A stretch of DNA of 64,000 nt from the NCBI GenBank assembly GCA_043228905.1, contig JBHGNT010000014.1, positions 992,001-1,056,000 of the forward strand, given 5' to 3'. The position numbers and the translations under genes were made by a program. A model generated the notes under the pieces. The model did not search any database, was not told the DNA's origin, and saw only the letters and a program-made list of their open reading frames with translations. This DNA is from Azolla caroliniana (taxonomy: Eukaryota; Polypodiophyta). Below, in pieces: positions 24,609-45,500 of this stretch (position 1 is the stretch's first letter; the number at the start of each line of letters is the position of its first letter).

Positions 24609-27600
24609 ATTATGCCACTGGGAGAACAAGGGCTTCAATAATCCCTTCTCATATGGAATTTAGGTGGAATCAACACAATACTAACAAAACAATTAGTGAG
24701 GGATTGAAGCATCTTAGGAAGTAATTTGCATAACGATAATTTGCCCTGGTTCACGACAAGAAACACACTAGCTTAGTGATGGCCAATTTGTTTTTTAAAA
24801 CAACGATGTTTGAGCTACATAGAAAGTGGATGTCTCAGATGTCTCTAGCTATGATACTTACACAAGTTATCAATGTTTCTACTCTTAAAAATGCCCACTT
24901 TGAACATTGCATTTTTGTAGGTGATACGTGGTTTTAAAAAAGACATGATACATAGGATTTACGGTTTAGGGAGAGGGGGAGGGAAGGAGAAAGACACAAA
25001 GAATACCAAGTAGAGAAGAGATAGAGATAAAGATAGAAAGACAAAGCAGGAGCTAATCCCATCTAGATTGAGATGGTTTTATCAAGCCATAATTTCAAGA
25101 TGTAGATGTATTGTTTATCTCTCTCTAATCGCATGATAAAAGGCACTAAAATAGTGGGCATGAAGTGGTGGACTTCATTTCCTCAAAACACAATTAAAAA
25201 TGTGGGAATTGTATGGTTGAACTCGACGAAAATAGGATTATGTTGGTATGATGCCCTCCACATCATCATTGAGTCGAAGGTGATTTGTATTAGGATAAGT
25301 GGTTATTTTTATTCATACTTGTCCATCCTATGTTGTGTTAAACTTATGTTTGAAGTCTATTACTAGGTAGTAGACCTTAACATGCGACAAAAGCAAAAGT
25401 GAAGCCCAAGTGTTCTAAAAAATATAAAAGGACGCTTTAACCTATCATAGGGGAAAACATAGTAATCTTTCACTCACTTCAAATTCAAAGCTCTTAAAAG
25501 GCTCGTTAAAAAGGGGATAAAATCCATTGATGAAAACTTGTTCTATTCTTGATAGCTACCTCAATTTCTTAGGTCATCAAGACATAGTATGTAAAGTGAC
25601 ACCCTTACGTCAAATTCTAAATCATTACATATGGGGAAAGTGAATGAAACATATGGTTAGAGTATCATGAATGTTCTATTTTAACGATATGAAATACATA
25701 ACCTATTTAGGGTCGATATAAAGAAATTGATATAAGCTACCATAAGTTATAGTGTGTTCAAACTCAACGAGTCCTACCCTATCCATGGTCTAGTAACTAT
25801 GTTGTTTAGTATGTGGATGTGTGAATTCAAAAACTATTAAATTATATTATGAATAAAGCAATCACCGCTTTCATCCTTTAGTAAAAGACTTCATATGCTC
25901 CGAAAAACACATTAGTTCTAGCTTTGATATTGCCATTGACACTACTAATTCCAACCTTCGATAACAATGTGAATATTGATCACAAAAACAAAATTTAGTA
26001 ACGATACATTGTTTCTTTCTCTTCATTGTTCATGCTTCAAATATTGTGACCTGTTGTTACTAGAGGATGTGGTGATCAAAACGAATGTGAGCTACGAAGT
26101 CGTGACTCGTCAGGGTTTTCATTTCAAAAGTAGAAATATAAGGCTAGTAGAGGAAAGTCGAGTGACATTAAATGACATTGCGAGGTTAATTTGTGTTCAA
26201 GTCATGAATGGTAGTGGTTATCATACGGAAAGTAAGCGAGTGCAAGCAAGCACGAACAACTATCGTATGCCATATGTCTCGGAAGTTCGGATCATCAAAC
26301 AAGGAATCCTTATGTTGTAATATTATACACATATTCTTTATATTGGAGATCCACGTATGGTTAGTGAATGATTCCAATGTGATGATTGTGCTTTGAACAT
26401 TTAAGGTGATTTGCATTCATGCACTCGTTTACTAGCATGGGTTTGGAACTTCTCAATTGTGAAGACAATAGCCGAGCATTTAAAGTGTTCCCATTGTATG
26501 ATTCACTTGGAACTTTTGATTCAGCGTAAGGATGGATCCAACCATTTTTGAAATTGAAAGTGAAGTAGCAATAAACTTCATTTCCTTTTTTCCATAATGT
26601 GTCCTCATATATATATATAATAATATATATATATATAAAGTGGATTGACTATGTTTCTTTCTTTACAAATAGTGCCCCTATCAAGTATGGTTGTCGAATC
26701 TAGAAAACAAAACAATTTCTTCGATAGAATCTTCAACAAATTCTAGGTCATATTAATTATTATTATTATTATTATTATAAGAAGCCCACTTAATATTAAT
26801 ATCAGACTTTGCACTTCCTTATGTTGGGGTAAGGAGGGGTTCGTCAACAAGCAAGTTCGTGTAAAGAAGAGCATTTTGTTGTTTTCACTTGAAGGAGAAA
26901 GTGGTAGAACGAAAAGTTGATACCCATTGATCTATTGTATACTGTCGTTGCAGGAATTTTTTTTAACAAAAACATATCGTGATTTTGTCGCTAGTTAAAG
27001 CATTTCAACAATGTCCCTTCGAAGTACCAGTAATTGACTACACATGGAAGGAATTTTGTTGTCTTCGGTGCCACGTGTAGTTTTAAAAACCCACTAAATT
27101 CCAATAGAAAGACCCACGACGGCACTGTATTTCAAGTTATATATGCATCTTGTTGTACATTTATTATTCAAGAAACTAGTCGTCGTGTTTATTTAAATCT
27201 AACATTATGTTTTAGCCCAGATTTCATGTGTATGATTGGGATTTATGCTTTTAATAAATTTGGACTATGCAATCACGGCTACTATGAGCATATCTCTAAG
27301 GATTCATAATTCTTCATAGGTTTTGTGCTACATATTGGCATCAATACTCTCTTAGGTATCAAATTCTCTCAAAACATTGATGAAGACCAACAATATATAT
27401 AATCTAATAGCAATATTTTGTATCATATCCTCACATGTTGGTATATTTTCAATCCGTGGGTTGTGGAGTATGACTTGTAAAGCCATATTTTTTTGGAGTA
27501 GTTCCTCATGCACAAGATCTTTGCTAAAAAATATTTTTTATTACAAACCTAGTACCATCAAATCTAGATTTTGAGATTTGAACCAAAATCCCTAAGGCAT

Positions 27601-27842
27601 AACATAAGTAAATCATCTTTAAATGTTTATGTTCAAGGTTTTAGATAATGAATCAATCAATTGCTAGATGGAGAATGTCTAAAATGTTGTAAATAGCAAA
27701 AGAATGTAATGCCTTGACAGTGTACTTACGCAAGTGATGCCTTGTTTCAAATCCGTCCCTTTAAGCAAAACAAAATTGCATGTATGTTTATGTGTATGGA
27801 TGTATGTATATTGTTTGATAGCTATGTACTCATGGTTTTTAG

Positions 27843-27950
27843 AAACTCTTGTAGCATAAGGATGATGTGATTTTGAGAAGCATACGCATGTTTCTTCTAA
27901 AGTCTTGTAGCAAAGGGGTGATGTGATTTGGAGAAGCCTATGCGTATATC
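27843..27950. repeat. ~55-bp tandem duplication
   Basis: CTTGTAGCATAAGGATGATG and CTTGTAGCAAAGGGGTGATG each lead into TGTGATTTTGAGAAG- or TGTGATTTGGAGAAG-type sequence and then CATACGCATG or CTATGCGTAT. Two copies in tandem. Confidence 0.65.
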
Positions 27951-29948
27951 ATTACGTAAGTTCAAGATATTTCATCACATGCAAATCATAATGAGAATGA
28001 AGTTGCTGAGAGACAAAAAAAATCCAATTACTTGTTTGGAACTATTGTAGCATCAAGATCACAAGCACAAACGATGAATATATTGATGATAATTACAACT
28101 AGAAGCACATGGAGTGTTCTTTAGTAAAGAAATAATATGTGTTGTTTTTATGGAATCAAGAGCTATATTTCTAAGTTCAAGAACTTTTTAATATTTGAAA
28201 CTATTTATGTCAATGTAAACTTTCCAATAAACTACCCTAACTATGCTTGTCAAAACAATAGACCATCTCTTAGAGAAGGGATTGGTAATAGACTGGAATC
28301 ACGTGTTCATTATCTTCATTTTGAGGTGTATTGAAGGATACACCCGCATAAACACAACGATTGAAATTAATGCAAACTTTGAATATCTTGTTTTCTATGT
28401 GTGCATTCAAGAACTATTCATATTTGGCTTATTCAAAGCTTCAATAGTTCGAAGTGCAAATTCCAATCAATTCGGAAACTATATAGTGGATATATTATTA
28501 TGCTCAATGTATATGTGTGTACGGCATACCCATGCTAGCAATTTGCTTTCCATATCATACATAACACACACATTAGTCTAAATGTCTTTCTCTTTCTTGG
28601 TGAATAGAATGATAGCTCATTGTATCCTTAATCATATTACACTAGGTAAAGACTTTTCATATACGTGTATGAACATTTTGAAGTCCATGCGGGAATCTTT
28701 TTTCATCAATGTGTGTGACCATTAGAGAGAGAGAGAGAGAGAATATCACGTCAACAATTGTATTGGACAATGGACATATTATTTTCAGACAATACACTCT
28801 TAATACATGTAGACCCAACTCAAGACCTCTACGTAATCCTCAATTAAGGGACACCATGCGAATGTTTCAACAAGGCCCTCTCACACACCACGAGCATTAG
28901 TATGATTTAGTAACTACAATTATTAACCACAAATAAAGTTCACATCAATGTATAAGAGTCTTGAAAGTTTCGCAATTCTCGACAAACTATCCTTTGGAAC
29001 AACTTAGACAAACGTCAAGAAAAAATACATCTTTACTATAGAAAACTCCCTTGTCTTATCGAAATGTTTTGAAGGAATGCAAATCCTTTCTTTATGTACC
29101 CATTTATTATATATTTGGTTCTGAATTTCCCCAACAATTGTTTTACATGTCCAATTATATTTTTGAAACAAATTCATTCTAAAAATTTTAGCATTTTCTC
29201 CTTTCTAGCATGTGATATTTCCATAACCTTCATTAGACATGTCTTTATTCTAATTTAGGGCTCACACCATTGTAAAATCCTTGTTATAGAAGTAGAAAAA
29301 TGGAGCCGGTGCAAAGAAGAGACTAGTTGTCATATCTATGAGTTAGTCAAAGTTCATCATATCATTGAAATTCGTAATGTTTCAAGAATGGAACCATTCA
29401 ACCAGAGTATTCTTGAACGACAAACCGTTTGAGAATCCCTTCACTAATAAGTAAAGACAATTTCTTAAGTTGTTGCAAAAGATAGGGGTTATGGTCAAGA
29501 GGTGATGAAATGATCATTATATGATGATTGACGCCGTGGCATTGGAACAAACTGGAGTTCTTAAAAGAGGATTGTAGGCCCAAGATAGAGGGAGGACATA
29601 TTAGTGTCCACTAATGAAAATTAACAATGCCTACAGAATTTGGAAGACAATAAAAGTGCAATTCACGAAGCATTTTTATGCTTGAAACATGATCATACAC
29701 AAGTACATAAAACATGGGGTTAGCTCAAGGGTAGTTGGTGCAGTTAGGCTACCATTATTTCCCTCAAATCTTTTCATATTATGTGCCCACTTGAAAGAGA
29801 GAACGAATTATCCGGCTTCCATCTCTTAAAGCAATTTTGCATGACTTGTGCCCAACCAAAAGACAAAATGCTTGGTCTTCAAAGTTGATTGGTGGAATTC
29901 AAACATGGAGTGTTAAGCGATGCATTCACCATCGTTTCCTTTACTACT

Positions 29949-30226
29949 TTATGATAACTTTAGTCACACAACCATAAAATAGTAATAGAGTAACATATTC
30001 ATGCTACTTTGATCACACTACCATTGCAGCCTCAAAATCATGCTACCATAAATAGTAATGGAGTAACATATTCATGCTACCTTGATCACACTACCATTAG
30101 AGCCTCAAAATCATGCTACCATAAATTAGTAAACGGAGTAACATGTTCATGCTACTTTGATCAGACTACCATTAGAGCCTCAAAATCATGCTACCATAAA
30201 ATAGTAAATGGAGTAACATATTCATC
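29949..30226. repeat. ~73-bp minisatellite, about 3.7 copies
   Basis: Each unit carries TTTGATCACACTACCATT, GCCTCAAAATCATGCTACC and GAGTAACATATTCATGC. Full units start at about 30001, 30073 and 30147, with a partial unit before them. The open frame across it simply reflects a period near a multiple of three. Confidence 0.85.
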
Positions 30227-31400
30227 CGCAATGGCTAGTCTCTACATGCACACGAGGGAGGTGGAATTTTAAACCCTGCAACAACCATTTATCCTGCAAT
30301 GTTTGGAAGGCAGCAAGTCTTAATGAAGGCTTTCAACAATATAGAAATGCATTAGACCATGAGGTTGCATCAAAAGAGAGTCAACGACATAAAAATGCAC
30401 TCGTAAAACATAATATACATTCATCCTACAACACTTGCATATCAAAAATAGCAATGAGATACATCCTTGCATTGTCTCCCTTTTATCTCAACCCAAATGT
30501 GTTACAACATGATCCATTCAAAAGTATTTGTTTGGTTCATGTGGTGCTCAATGAAAGGCTGTTTCCTAAGTTTCTTCCTCAAACACATTATAGTCCCATA
30601 GATCTCGTCTCTACTTGCAAGATCTGTTCAGCAAAATTGCACCAGTGAATTTAACCAACCCTCCATTAGGACTCTCCATGAATTCACAAATTTTTTTTCA
30701 ACTATGTTAACTTTTCATATATTTAACTACTGTTACATATAAAGCCCTGCACCATATGTATGAAAGGAAACAATGAGATCTACAGAAAGAGAAACTAAAT
30801 TACAAACCAAGAAAGTTCAACGACGAAACAGAGACTGACACAAAGAGAAACAATGTTTTATGCCGAAGGCATGCTTACCTAAATAGAAAAAGACGACTTG
30901 TTCATTTACCATATTAGCATGCTAATGGAACATTCTTGATCACTTGAAAACAAAGCCCAATTGATGAATTGAAGACGAGTAGAAAAACAAGCTTCACAAT
31001 GGTACACCCCCAACTTAATAATAATAAAAACAAAACATACAGCTGAGAAAAGAGATTTAACACACTTTGACATTGATCAATATTGGATAGCTTCATGGTT
31101 ACTAAACTCTCTCTCAGATCGTCATAGGCCTAAATGCATGAATGTGACACAGGTTCATGGAAAAAAAATAGATAAATCAAATCTTTACCCATCTTATAAG
31201 ATGGAGCACAGTTCACACTCTCATATGCCATCAGACGCTACTTCTTTGGGTTGACATTACATTGGAGTTCCGATTTCCATAGCATTCTTACATTATGAGT
31301 GAAAATATATTCATTGACCAGTTTTAAGTATGGGATATATTCATGTTTGCAAACCAACGAAACAAACAAAACCTATGGACTAAGACTATCGATGCACTGC

Positions 31401-38835
<7,435 letters not shown>

Positions 38836-38968
38836 GGCGGCTTCTTCTTCTTCTTCTTGATCCTGCTCCGCTGCCTGTCCACCTCCTTCTGTGCGTTCGT
38901 TCGTTTGTCTGCGTGTGGTCGGAGCGTCCTTCGTTCGTTTGTCAGAAGACAAGAAGACGCAGGCGTGC

Positions 38969-39092
38969 AGAGAGAGAGAGAGAGAGAGAAGAAACAGAGG
39001 ATGCGGCTATGGCGTTGCTTCCTTATAAACACAGAAAAAACAGAGAGACAGAGAAATAGAGACAGAGAGAGAAAGAGACAGAGAAAAAGAGA
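38969..39092. repeat. GA-rich tract in RPT6 leader/promoter
   Basis: (GA)n at 38969-38990 and a longer GAGACAGAGA-type tract at about 39038-39092. On the coding strand these are CT-rich, as is common in plant 5' leaders. They lie 130-260 bp before the start codon. Confidence 0.7.
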
Positions 39093-39099
39093 GGACCCG

Positions 39100-39219
39100 A
39101 ATAATGGCCGGACAACCCAAATAATGGCCGGACAACCCAAATAATGGCCAGACAACCCGAATAATGGCCAGACAACCCGAATAATGGCCGGACAACCCGA
39201 ATAATGGCCGGACAATCCG
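39100..39219. repeat. Six tandem copies of a 20-bp unit upstream of RPT6
   Basis: AATAATGGCCGGACAACCCG repeated at 39100, 39120, 39140, 39160, 39180 and 39200 with one or two substitutions per copy (GGCCGG/GGCCAG, CCCG/CCCA). It lies 265-385 bp upstream of the RPT6 start codon, in the expected promoter. Confidence 0.95.
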
Positions 39220-39263
39220 ATGGCCTGGATAGCCCCCCCGAGACCCATCACTTTGCCCCCGAT

Positions 39264-39292
39264 GGCCCAACACCGACCCGAGCTTTGGCCCA
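39264..39292 (-). promoter_or_regulatory. Two TGGGCC (site II-type) boxes upstream of RPT6
   Basis: GGCCCA at 39264-39269 and 39287-39292 reads TGGGCC on the RPT6 strand. TGGGCY site II elements are known TCP-bound motifs in promoters of plant housekeeping genes. Position about 430-460 bp before the start codon; function is inferred. Confidence 0.45.
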
Positions 39293-42200
39293 TCCCTTCA
39301 CCTGTACCACAAAACTCGAGCTGGCCCGATAAGCTCCCTTTCCTTTCCATTTTTGCCTTTTTAGCCTTTCGCTTGCTCCTTCACTTGGAATCCGACCTGG
39401 GGAAAAAAAAAACCGGAGACGCCACCCCCACCCCACCCACCTGGCTTTTTACGTGCTCATGTGTGTATCCTCCTCTCGCTTGCGTTAATTAACCTAACTT
39501 TGCTACGAGTTCCTACATGCTTCTTTCTTGTTACTACGTTGTTTGCCTGGCTTGCTATGAGTTTCGACATGCTTGCTTTTGTTACTTGCTTTCTCACTTC
39601 GTCTTTGACCATTTAACTTAACTCATCGAGCACGTACTTGAACCTCTATTACTTATTATTAACATATGTCTTCCGTTTGTATAACCTAACCTGCTCTTAC
39701 TTGAACCTCTATTACTTATTACTGGTTTGTATAACCTAACCTGCGCTTACTTCACCTAGCTCCTTGTTGCTTGTTTACGTGTATTGTCGATTATACAATC
39801 TAACTTTCTTAGGCTTAACTTGGGTTTCTATGTTCTTGTTTGCATTTCTGTTCAATTGTATAACCGACCTATTGAGGCTTTATCTACCCGTCTACTGCTT
39901 TGTCACTTGTATCTTAATGTATAACCTAATTTACAAAGGCTTTAACTTCACATACGGCCTACTTGTATCTTCCTAAACCGTAATGAAGTTAATGCCTCCA
40001 TAAGCCGTAGTGATCTAGCTGTGTAGTAAAAATTGGATCACTAATGCATTGACATAATTGAAGGTTATTGTGGTTTCATTCTTGATTTGCATAAATGGTA
40101 GTTGGCCCATCAATTTCCATCTGATGTTGTATGCATGTGCCTCAGTTTATCAGTCGGCAAAGCAAATTCCAAGTGTTTTTTAAAGAACTTAAACATTTGA
40201 TGGCTTTACCATCGTATTTATTCCTACTTGGCTTTGACCATGGGTGCATTAGTTTTCCCTACATTTACAAATAGATTTGTTATGGATGCATAGAACACAT
40301 GTCCATGTGAACAAACATTTTCAAGAGTAGCATTTATACGAGGAAATATATGAGTTAGCAGATATCTTTGTGGATCATCTAGGTCACTTTTTATGGTCCA
40401 TAGATTTGTATTGTGTTAGATCACAATATAAAATTTATCAATCATTTTTGTTGGGGGCGTTCAAACAACATGCCATCCTGAAATTGGTGTCCACACTAAA
40501 AATGTTAATAACGTATTTGAACATATGATCCGCATGTACAAATTTAGGAGGATTCTTTTCTCCTTTTATAGTTCGCAACTAGCATTGTAGGAGTTTTTAT
40601 GGGTTTGGCCCATTTGTGTCATTTAGGATTTCCAACCTTGATCACTCATCATCGTTGGGTTGTAACAAGGAAACCTTTCTTAACATTAGGATTTCATTTT
40701 ATACCATTAATGTTTGTTAGATTTTGCACATTGCAATATTCAAACGTGGAGTATGTGATATATGTAACACAACCCATGAAGACATCAACTTTGGTGTGGC
40801 TACAAAATCTAGTTTAAGACTAGGAAAAAGAGGGATAGAACAAAAGTGTCTTTAGAGCTTCAAGCCAAATGACCACCTCAATGTGTAAGGGGACAAAGCC
40901 TTTGTAAAAAGGTATAATAAAAGTCATTTTTTGTGACTTTTTAGCTTCTTCCTTGATCTTGAGTCTTGAAGAAGCTATAGCACATGGGTTTTATGATGGT
41001 ATAGAATATCTATGAAGTGGCTTCATTTAATTACTTGTTTACACATGAAGAAGATTACATAGTTTGATCAATAATTTATGTTCAAGTGAAAAACACTCCT
41101 ACTACCAATGGAAGTGTTTCTTTAAGATTTCTCCAATGCTTAATCACAAAATATAAGAAGCTAAAAAGTACTCCTTGAATTCAGGTCCATTTATGATTGG
41201 ATGGAAGCTCAAAAAAGTGGATTTTGTCATGGTATAGAATATTTAACAACCAGAAATGTTTTGTGATGCCCATACTCAACTAAAAATACTTCCTTCGCAG
41301 ATGGAAGTGTTTCTTTAAGGTTTCCCCACCATATTTTGATTGCTAGAGGTTGATTTGTCATTACAAATCAAAACACTAATAGTCAATAATGAACATTTAC
41401 ATTAAGAAAACAATAGATAAGGGTGCTTAACCACACTAATCACCCTTGAACAAAGGACAAAAGATGAACATAAAATACCACCAATGTCCCATACTAGTGA
41501 CCATTACCTCATGCTATACCTCGGATCTTGAGATGAACTAATTTGAAAACAGAGAGCTTTGTCTCACCAATAGAGATGAAGGGGGTCTCAAGATGTCTCA
41601 TGAAGGCAATAGCCAATCCCCTTATTTTAGCCCAAGGGCCAACTACTTAGTTACCAAACTATCATGTATTCCCATTGTGTTAGAGGTCCTTCAAGATTTG
41701 GAATAACTATTTTACGCTCACCCTACCTTTAACCTACTTAAATTTAGAATAGTTCTGTAAGGTCATATCTATAACATTTGATGTTTATACTTGTTTGTTA
41801 GAGAGGGGGAGCCATAAATGTCTTCAACACATGATGAGTTGGGGCAAAAGAAGAGAACAAGAATAAAGAAAACTAAACTATCTATATTGTAATTTCACTA
41901 TGTTGTATAGAAGAGGATTCTTTTATAGGGTTCTACTCCAATAAACTCATTAGGTTCATTGATTCCTTGCCCTATTGTATATTCTAATTCATACACATGC
42001 CTATTTGATTGGGCACATGCTTCTTCAATCAACATGCAAAGGAGGGTTAAATGGAGTTGACACATGTGCCATGCTAGTCAGAACAAAGTATGACATATGA
42101 GCATCCAACCTAATTGACAAGCAACTTAGTAATACAAATACAAAGCCCTCAGTGCTACACAACCAGAACTACTTCCTTTCTCTGCATCAAAAATACAATG

Positions 42201-42554
42201 GATCTGATAAATTTCAATGGAATGGAAAAAAGTCCAGACAATTGAAGGCTCTACAATAGTGTATCAAGGTTGTTTGTTGGTAGCCATAGATTCTTCCCCA
42301 AAACCATCTTCTCTAGAAGAATCACAAACTGCATTGTATATAGATTGCACAAAAAATTTCTACACTAAAAATAATTTCATCATCATAGCTATATCTACAA
42401 TTCTTACATCCTCTATCACCTTCGCTGTTGCTACAAAATTTTGCTCTGATTATTAAAATCAGTCATAAACACCGACAACTTTGGGCTGACCTTCTCTGCA
42501 ACTAACAGGAGACTGCCCATTTTGTAACAAAGCAATGTATTGTACTATTGATAC
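39293..42554. other. Intergenic between RPT6 and the WHIRLY 3' end
   Basis: Contains a direct repeat at about 39631-39748 (ACTTGAACCTCTATTACTTA and GTTTGTATAACCTAACCTGC twice) and diverged repeats of TGGTATAGAATAT...GGAAGTGTTTCTTTAAG at about 40990-41130 and 41230-41325. No gene recognised. 42217-42456 is open on the + strand but resembles nothing known. Confidence 0.45.
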
Positions 42555-45500
42555 CTACTTTGCCCACTCTAGTTCTGAATCAGTTTTCCCTGTCGCCGAA
42601 CCTTCAAGTTGGATTAAAGAAGGATTGGCAAAAGCATGCCATCCCATTAGGTATGGTATGATGAACTGCCAACAAACAGAAAAGAATGCTCAGTGTTATA
42701 CTATAGCCCTCCATGAAATACTAAAGAACAATGTTCTGTCAAATACCGAAGAACACAGCAATTATAAAAAGGGGAAAACTCCGAAATAGCCAGTGTTTCT
42801 CCCAAATGCACCTAAGTTTTGTTATATCCCCAATTCCCTTCTTGAGCAGTTGCATGTGCTATTTGAGCAATTATATGTGCAATTCACCAATTACCAGCAC
42901 TACCTTTTTTCTTTCAGGGGTTGACTGGCACATTTGAGGAAATAAACTTAGGGCATTTCAAGAAAAAATGAAAAAAAATCATGTCTTTCAGAGTTCTTCC
43001 CTTATAAAAAAAAAAAAACTAAACAATTACACATACATTAAATGATGATCTCATGACAGCAAACTCTGCCTTTGTGATGGGCAAGGAGAAACGTTCATCC
43101 GCTTGTTGCTTCTTGTCAGAAAAGGCTGGAAATTTGATGTGATTCAATTAATAGAATAAAGATGATAGACATTCAAAACAAGGGCAGCACATTCAAATTG
43201 TGTCTTACTCATGTTAAAGAAAAATCCTGTCTTGTCAGGCATGCCTTCAACTTTCAAAGTTTTCCGTATCGTCCCTGCATCACTGCAAATTCAACCTCTC
43301 ATTTTAATCACAGACATCTCTCACTATAGATACATAATAATAGATAGATATAGATACATATATTGTGTGTGTATGTGTATGGACGGATGGATGGATGTGC
43401 ACATATAATTAAGCATGTGTGTGCATATTTTCTGTTGGGCCTTTTTTATCCCCTATTTTGTGAATATTTTGACTTTGAGATGTAAAACTATTTGTGGGTT
43501 CCTTAGAGGTTTCTCATTACAGCATAATACGTGGTGCATTGCTAGAATAAAGAAAAGTGTTTGCCTATATATGTGGATGGATGGATGTGCACAAATAGAC
43601 ACATACATAATATATAAATATATCAAAGATGTTTACTGGAAATTTCCATCTTTGACCTTTGATGACATATTACCTCAGATGAAACATTCTCAGTCCAAGT
43701 AGTATGCACGATAAACACACGCATTATAAACATTACAAACCTTGTGCCCATGTGTGGATCATGGAAAAATTCAACACTTTCCGAAGTTGTAAGCCCTATC
43801 AGTCCACCCAATTCAGTAGCCGAAAGGGCGATAACCTGCATGGATAAATATTGACATAAATAGAATCTAAATAGTTTGAGTTTGCTATAAGAACCAAGCA
43901 GATTGAGGTTCAATATAATTTGAGTTTTTTGCAATGTATCATTGCTCCTCTGCTAAAATTCTAGGTTTCTTCACCAGCAAACAAGAACACATACTTGTTT
44001 CCGACTCCAATCATACTGACGTGGACCTGTAGATGGTGCAAACTCCATAAACAAAGAACCCTCCTTTTCCAAAGCAAATCCACCATTCTGTTGAACAACA
44101 AGGCCAATTAAAATTAGAGTCTTTCTCAGCAACATTCAAGTTACTGAGATTAGAATCACAGTAGCCTCACCTCAGTTTTCTTGAAGATAGGTCTTCCAGG
44201 GTGCATTGACAGAGCAGTTTTGGTCTTGTAAAATGTGTGATGTACAAATATTCTCGCATCTGAAGAAAGGAAAACGAGAAACAGCATGTATAATTTTCTC
44301 AAAACTGACGAAACTTTATATTGCTGAAAGAATACATGGCATATTCTGTGGGATATAAGCTTTCCATAAGGATATTGCCAATTACAGCAAGTGCATTTGT
44401 GTTAGTGTCCCAAAGTGCCATGTCTTCAATTACCTAGTACCAGAAGCATATCTTATGTGCATTCTCTACATTCTGAATGGTGATAGGCAATGATAATTGA
44501 AGTAAATGTCTGCATGGTTATCCCATAAACCATGGAGATCCATTGAAACCATATTAAAACAGCATAAAAAGTCATGAAAAACAGAACAGTTTGTATGAAA
44601 GAGATGGTGAAAGAACAATCAAGAAAACAGAAGATTTTGATGAGAAATGTGCTAGAAAATATACAGATATAGAACGAAGCCGTGAAACTGATATCTTTAT
44701 ATGAGAATGTGAAAGAAAATACACAAATTTAATACTGTTCCGTAATCAATATACAGATATAGCATGAAGACGCAACAAAAATGAGTGAAGAAAACAGACA
44801 AAATTATGAGAAAAGAAGAGCGGAAATCTACTACATGTTACCTTTCTGCATCAGTAAGACCTAAACAAATATATATGAAACAGAAATCGTGTATAGAAAC
44901 CAGAAAGCAACGATGAGAGAGTGAGAAGCATACCACTATTCTGCACATGTAGAGCATAAAACAACACAAAAAACACTGAATGAGATAAGGATACCAATAT
45001 TCTCCATATGTAGGGCATAAAAAACAGCACAAATCATACAAAATGAGAGGAGCATACCATTTTTCTGCCACATTCAATCAAGGATAGGGATACACAATCA
45101 AAATTCATCTAGTGGAAGTGTGATTTACAAATCTTTGCATTTAAATAGCTATATGAATGACGAAGATCAACAGCATATATTGGCAAAGGCAACACTATAG
45201 AAGCCATATAAAAACAACATAAAAATAATGAAAAACAGAAGAGTTTGCGTTAAAGAGATGGAGACCGAGTGATCAAGAAAACTGAAGATTTTGATGAAAA
45301 TTGAGTGAGAAAATATATGGCTGTGGCAGGAAGCCGCAACATAAATGACTCTACAAAACTGATATCTTTTTACAAGAATGAGAAAGAAAATATACAAATT
45401 TAATAATATTCTGCAATCAATTAGACAGAAAAAAGCAAAAATAACTGAAGAAAACAAACAATTTGATGAGAAAAGAAGAGAAGAAATCGATTACATGACA

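Larger units (their letters stand above)
23561..31400. other. Intergenic ~7.8 kb, no gene recognised
   Basis: AT-rich sequence between the PIP5K upstream region and the RPT6 stop. It holds local tandem repeats at 24372-24497, 27843-27950 and 29949-30226, an inverted repeat at 24532-24608, a G(14) run at about 24187, (TA)n at about 26610-26636 and (ATT)n at about 26756-26778. Reading frames are short and unrecognised; I see no tRNA or rRNA. Confidence 0.5.

Noticed and set aside
30009-30272. 87-codon repetitive open frame
   Set aside because: Explained by the 73-bp tandem repeat; no independent evidence of coding.
42217-42456. + strand 79-codon open frame near the WHIRLY 3' end
   Set aside because: No recognisable motif, AT-rich, and overlaps probable 3' UTR of the opposite gene.
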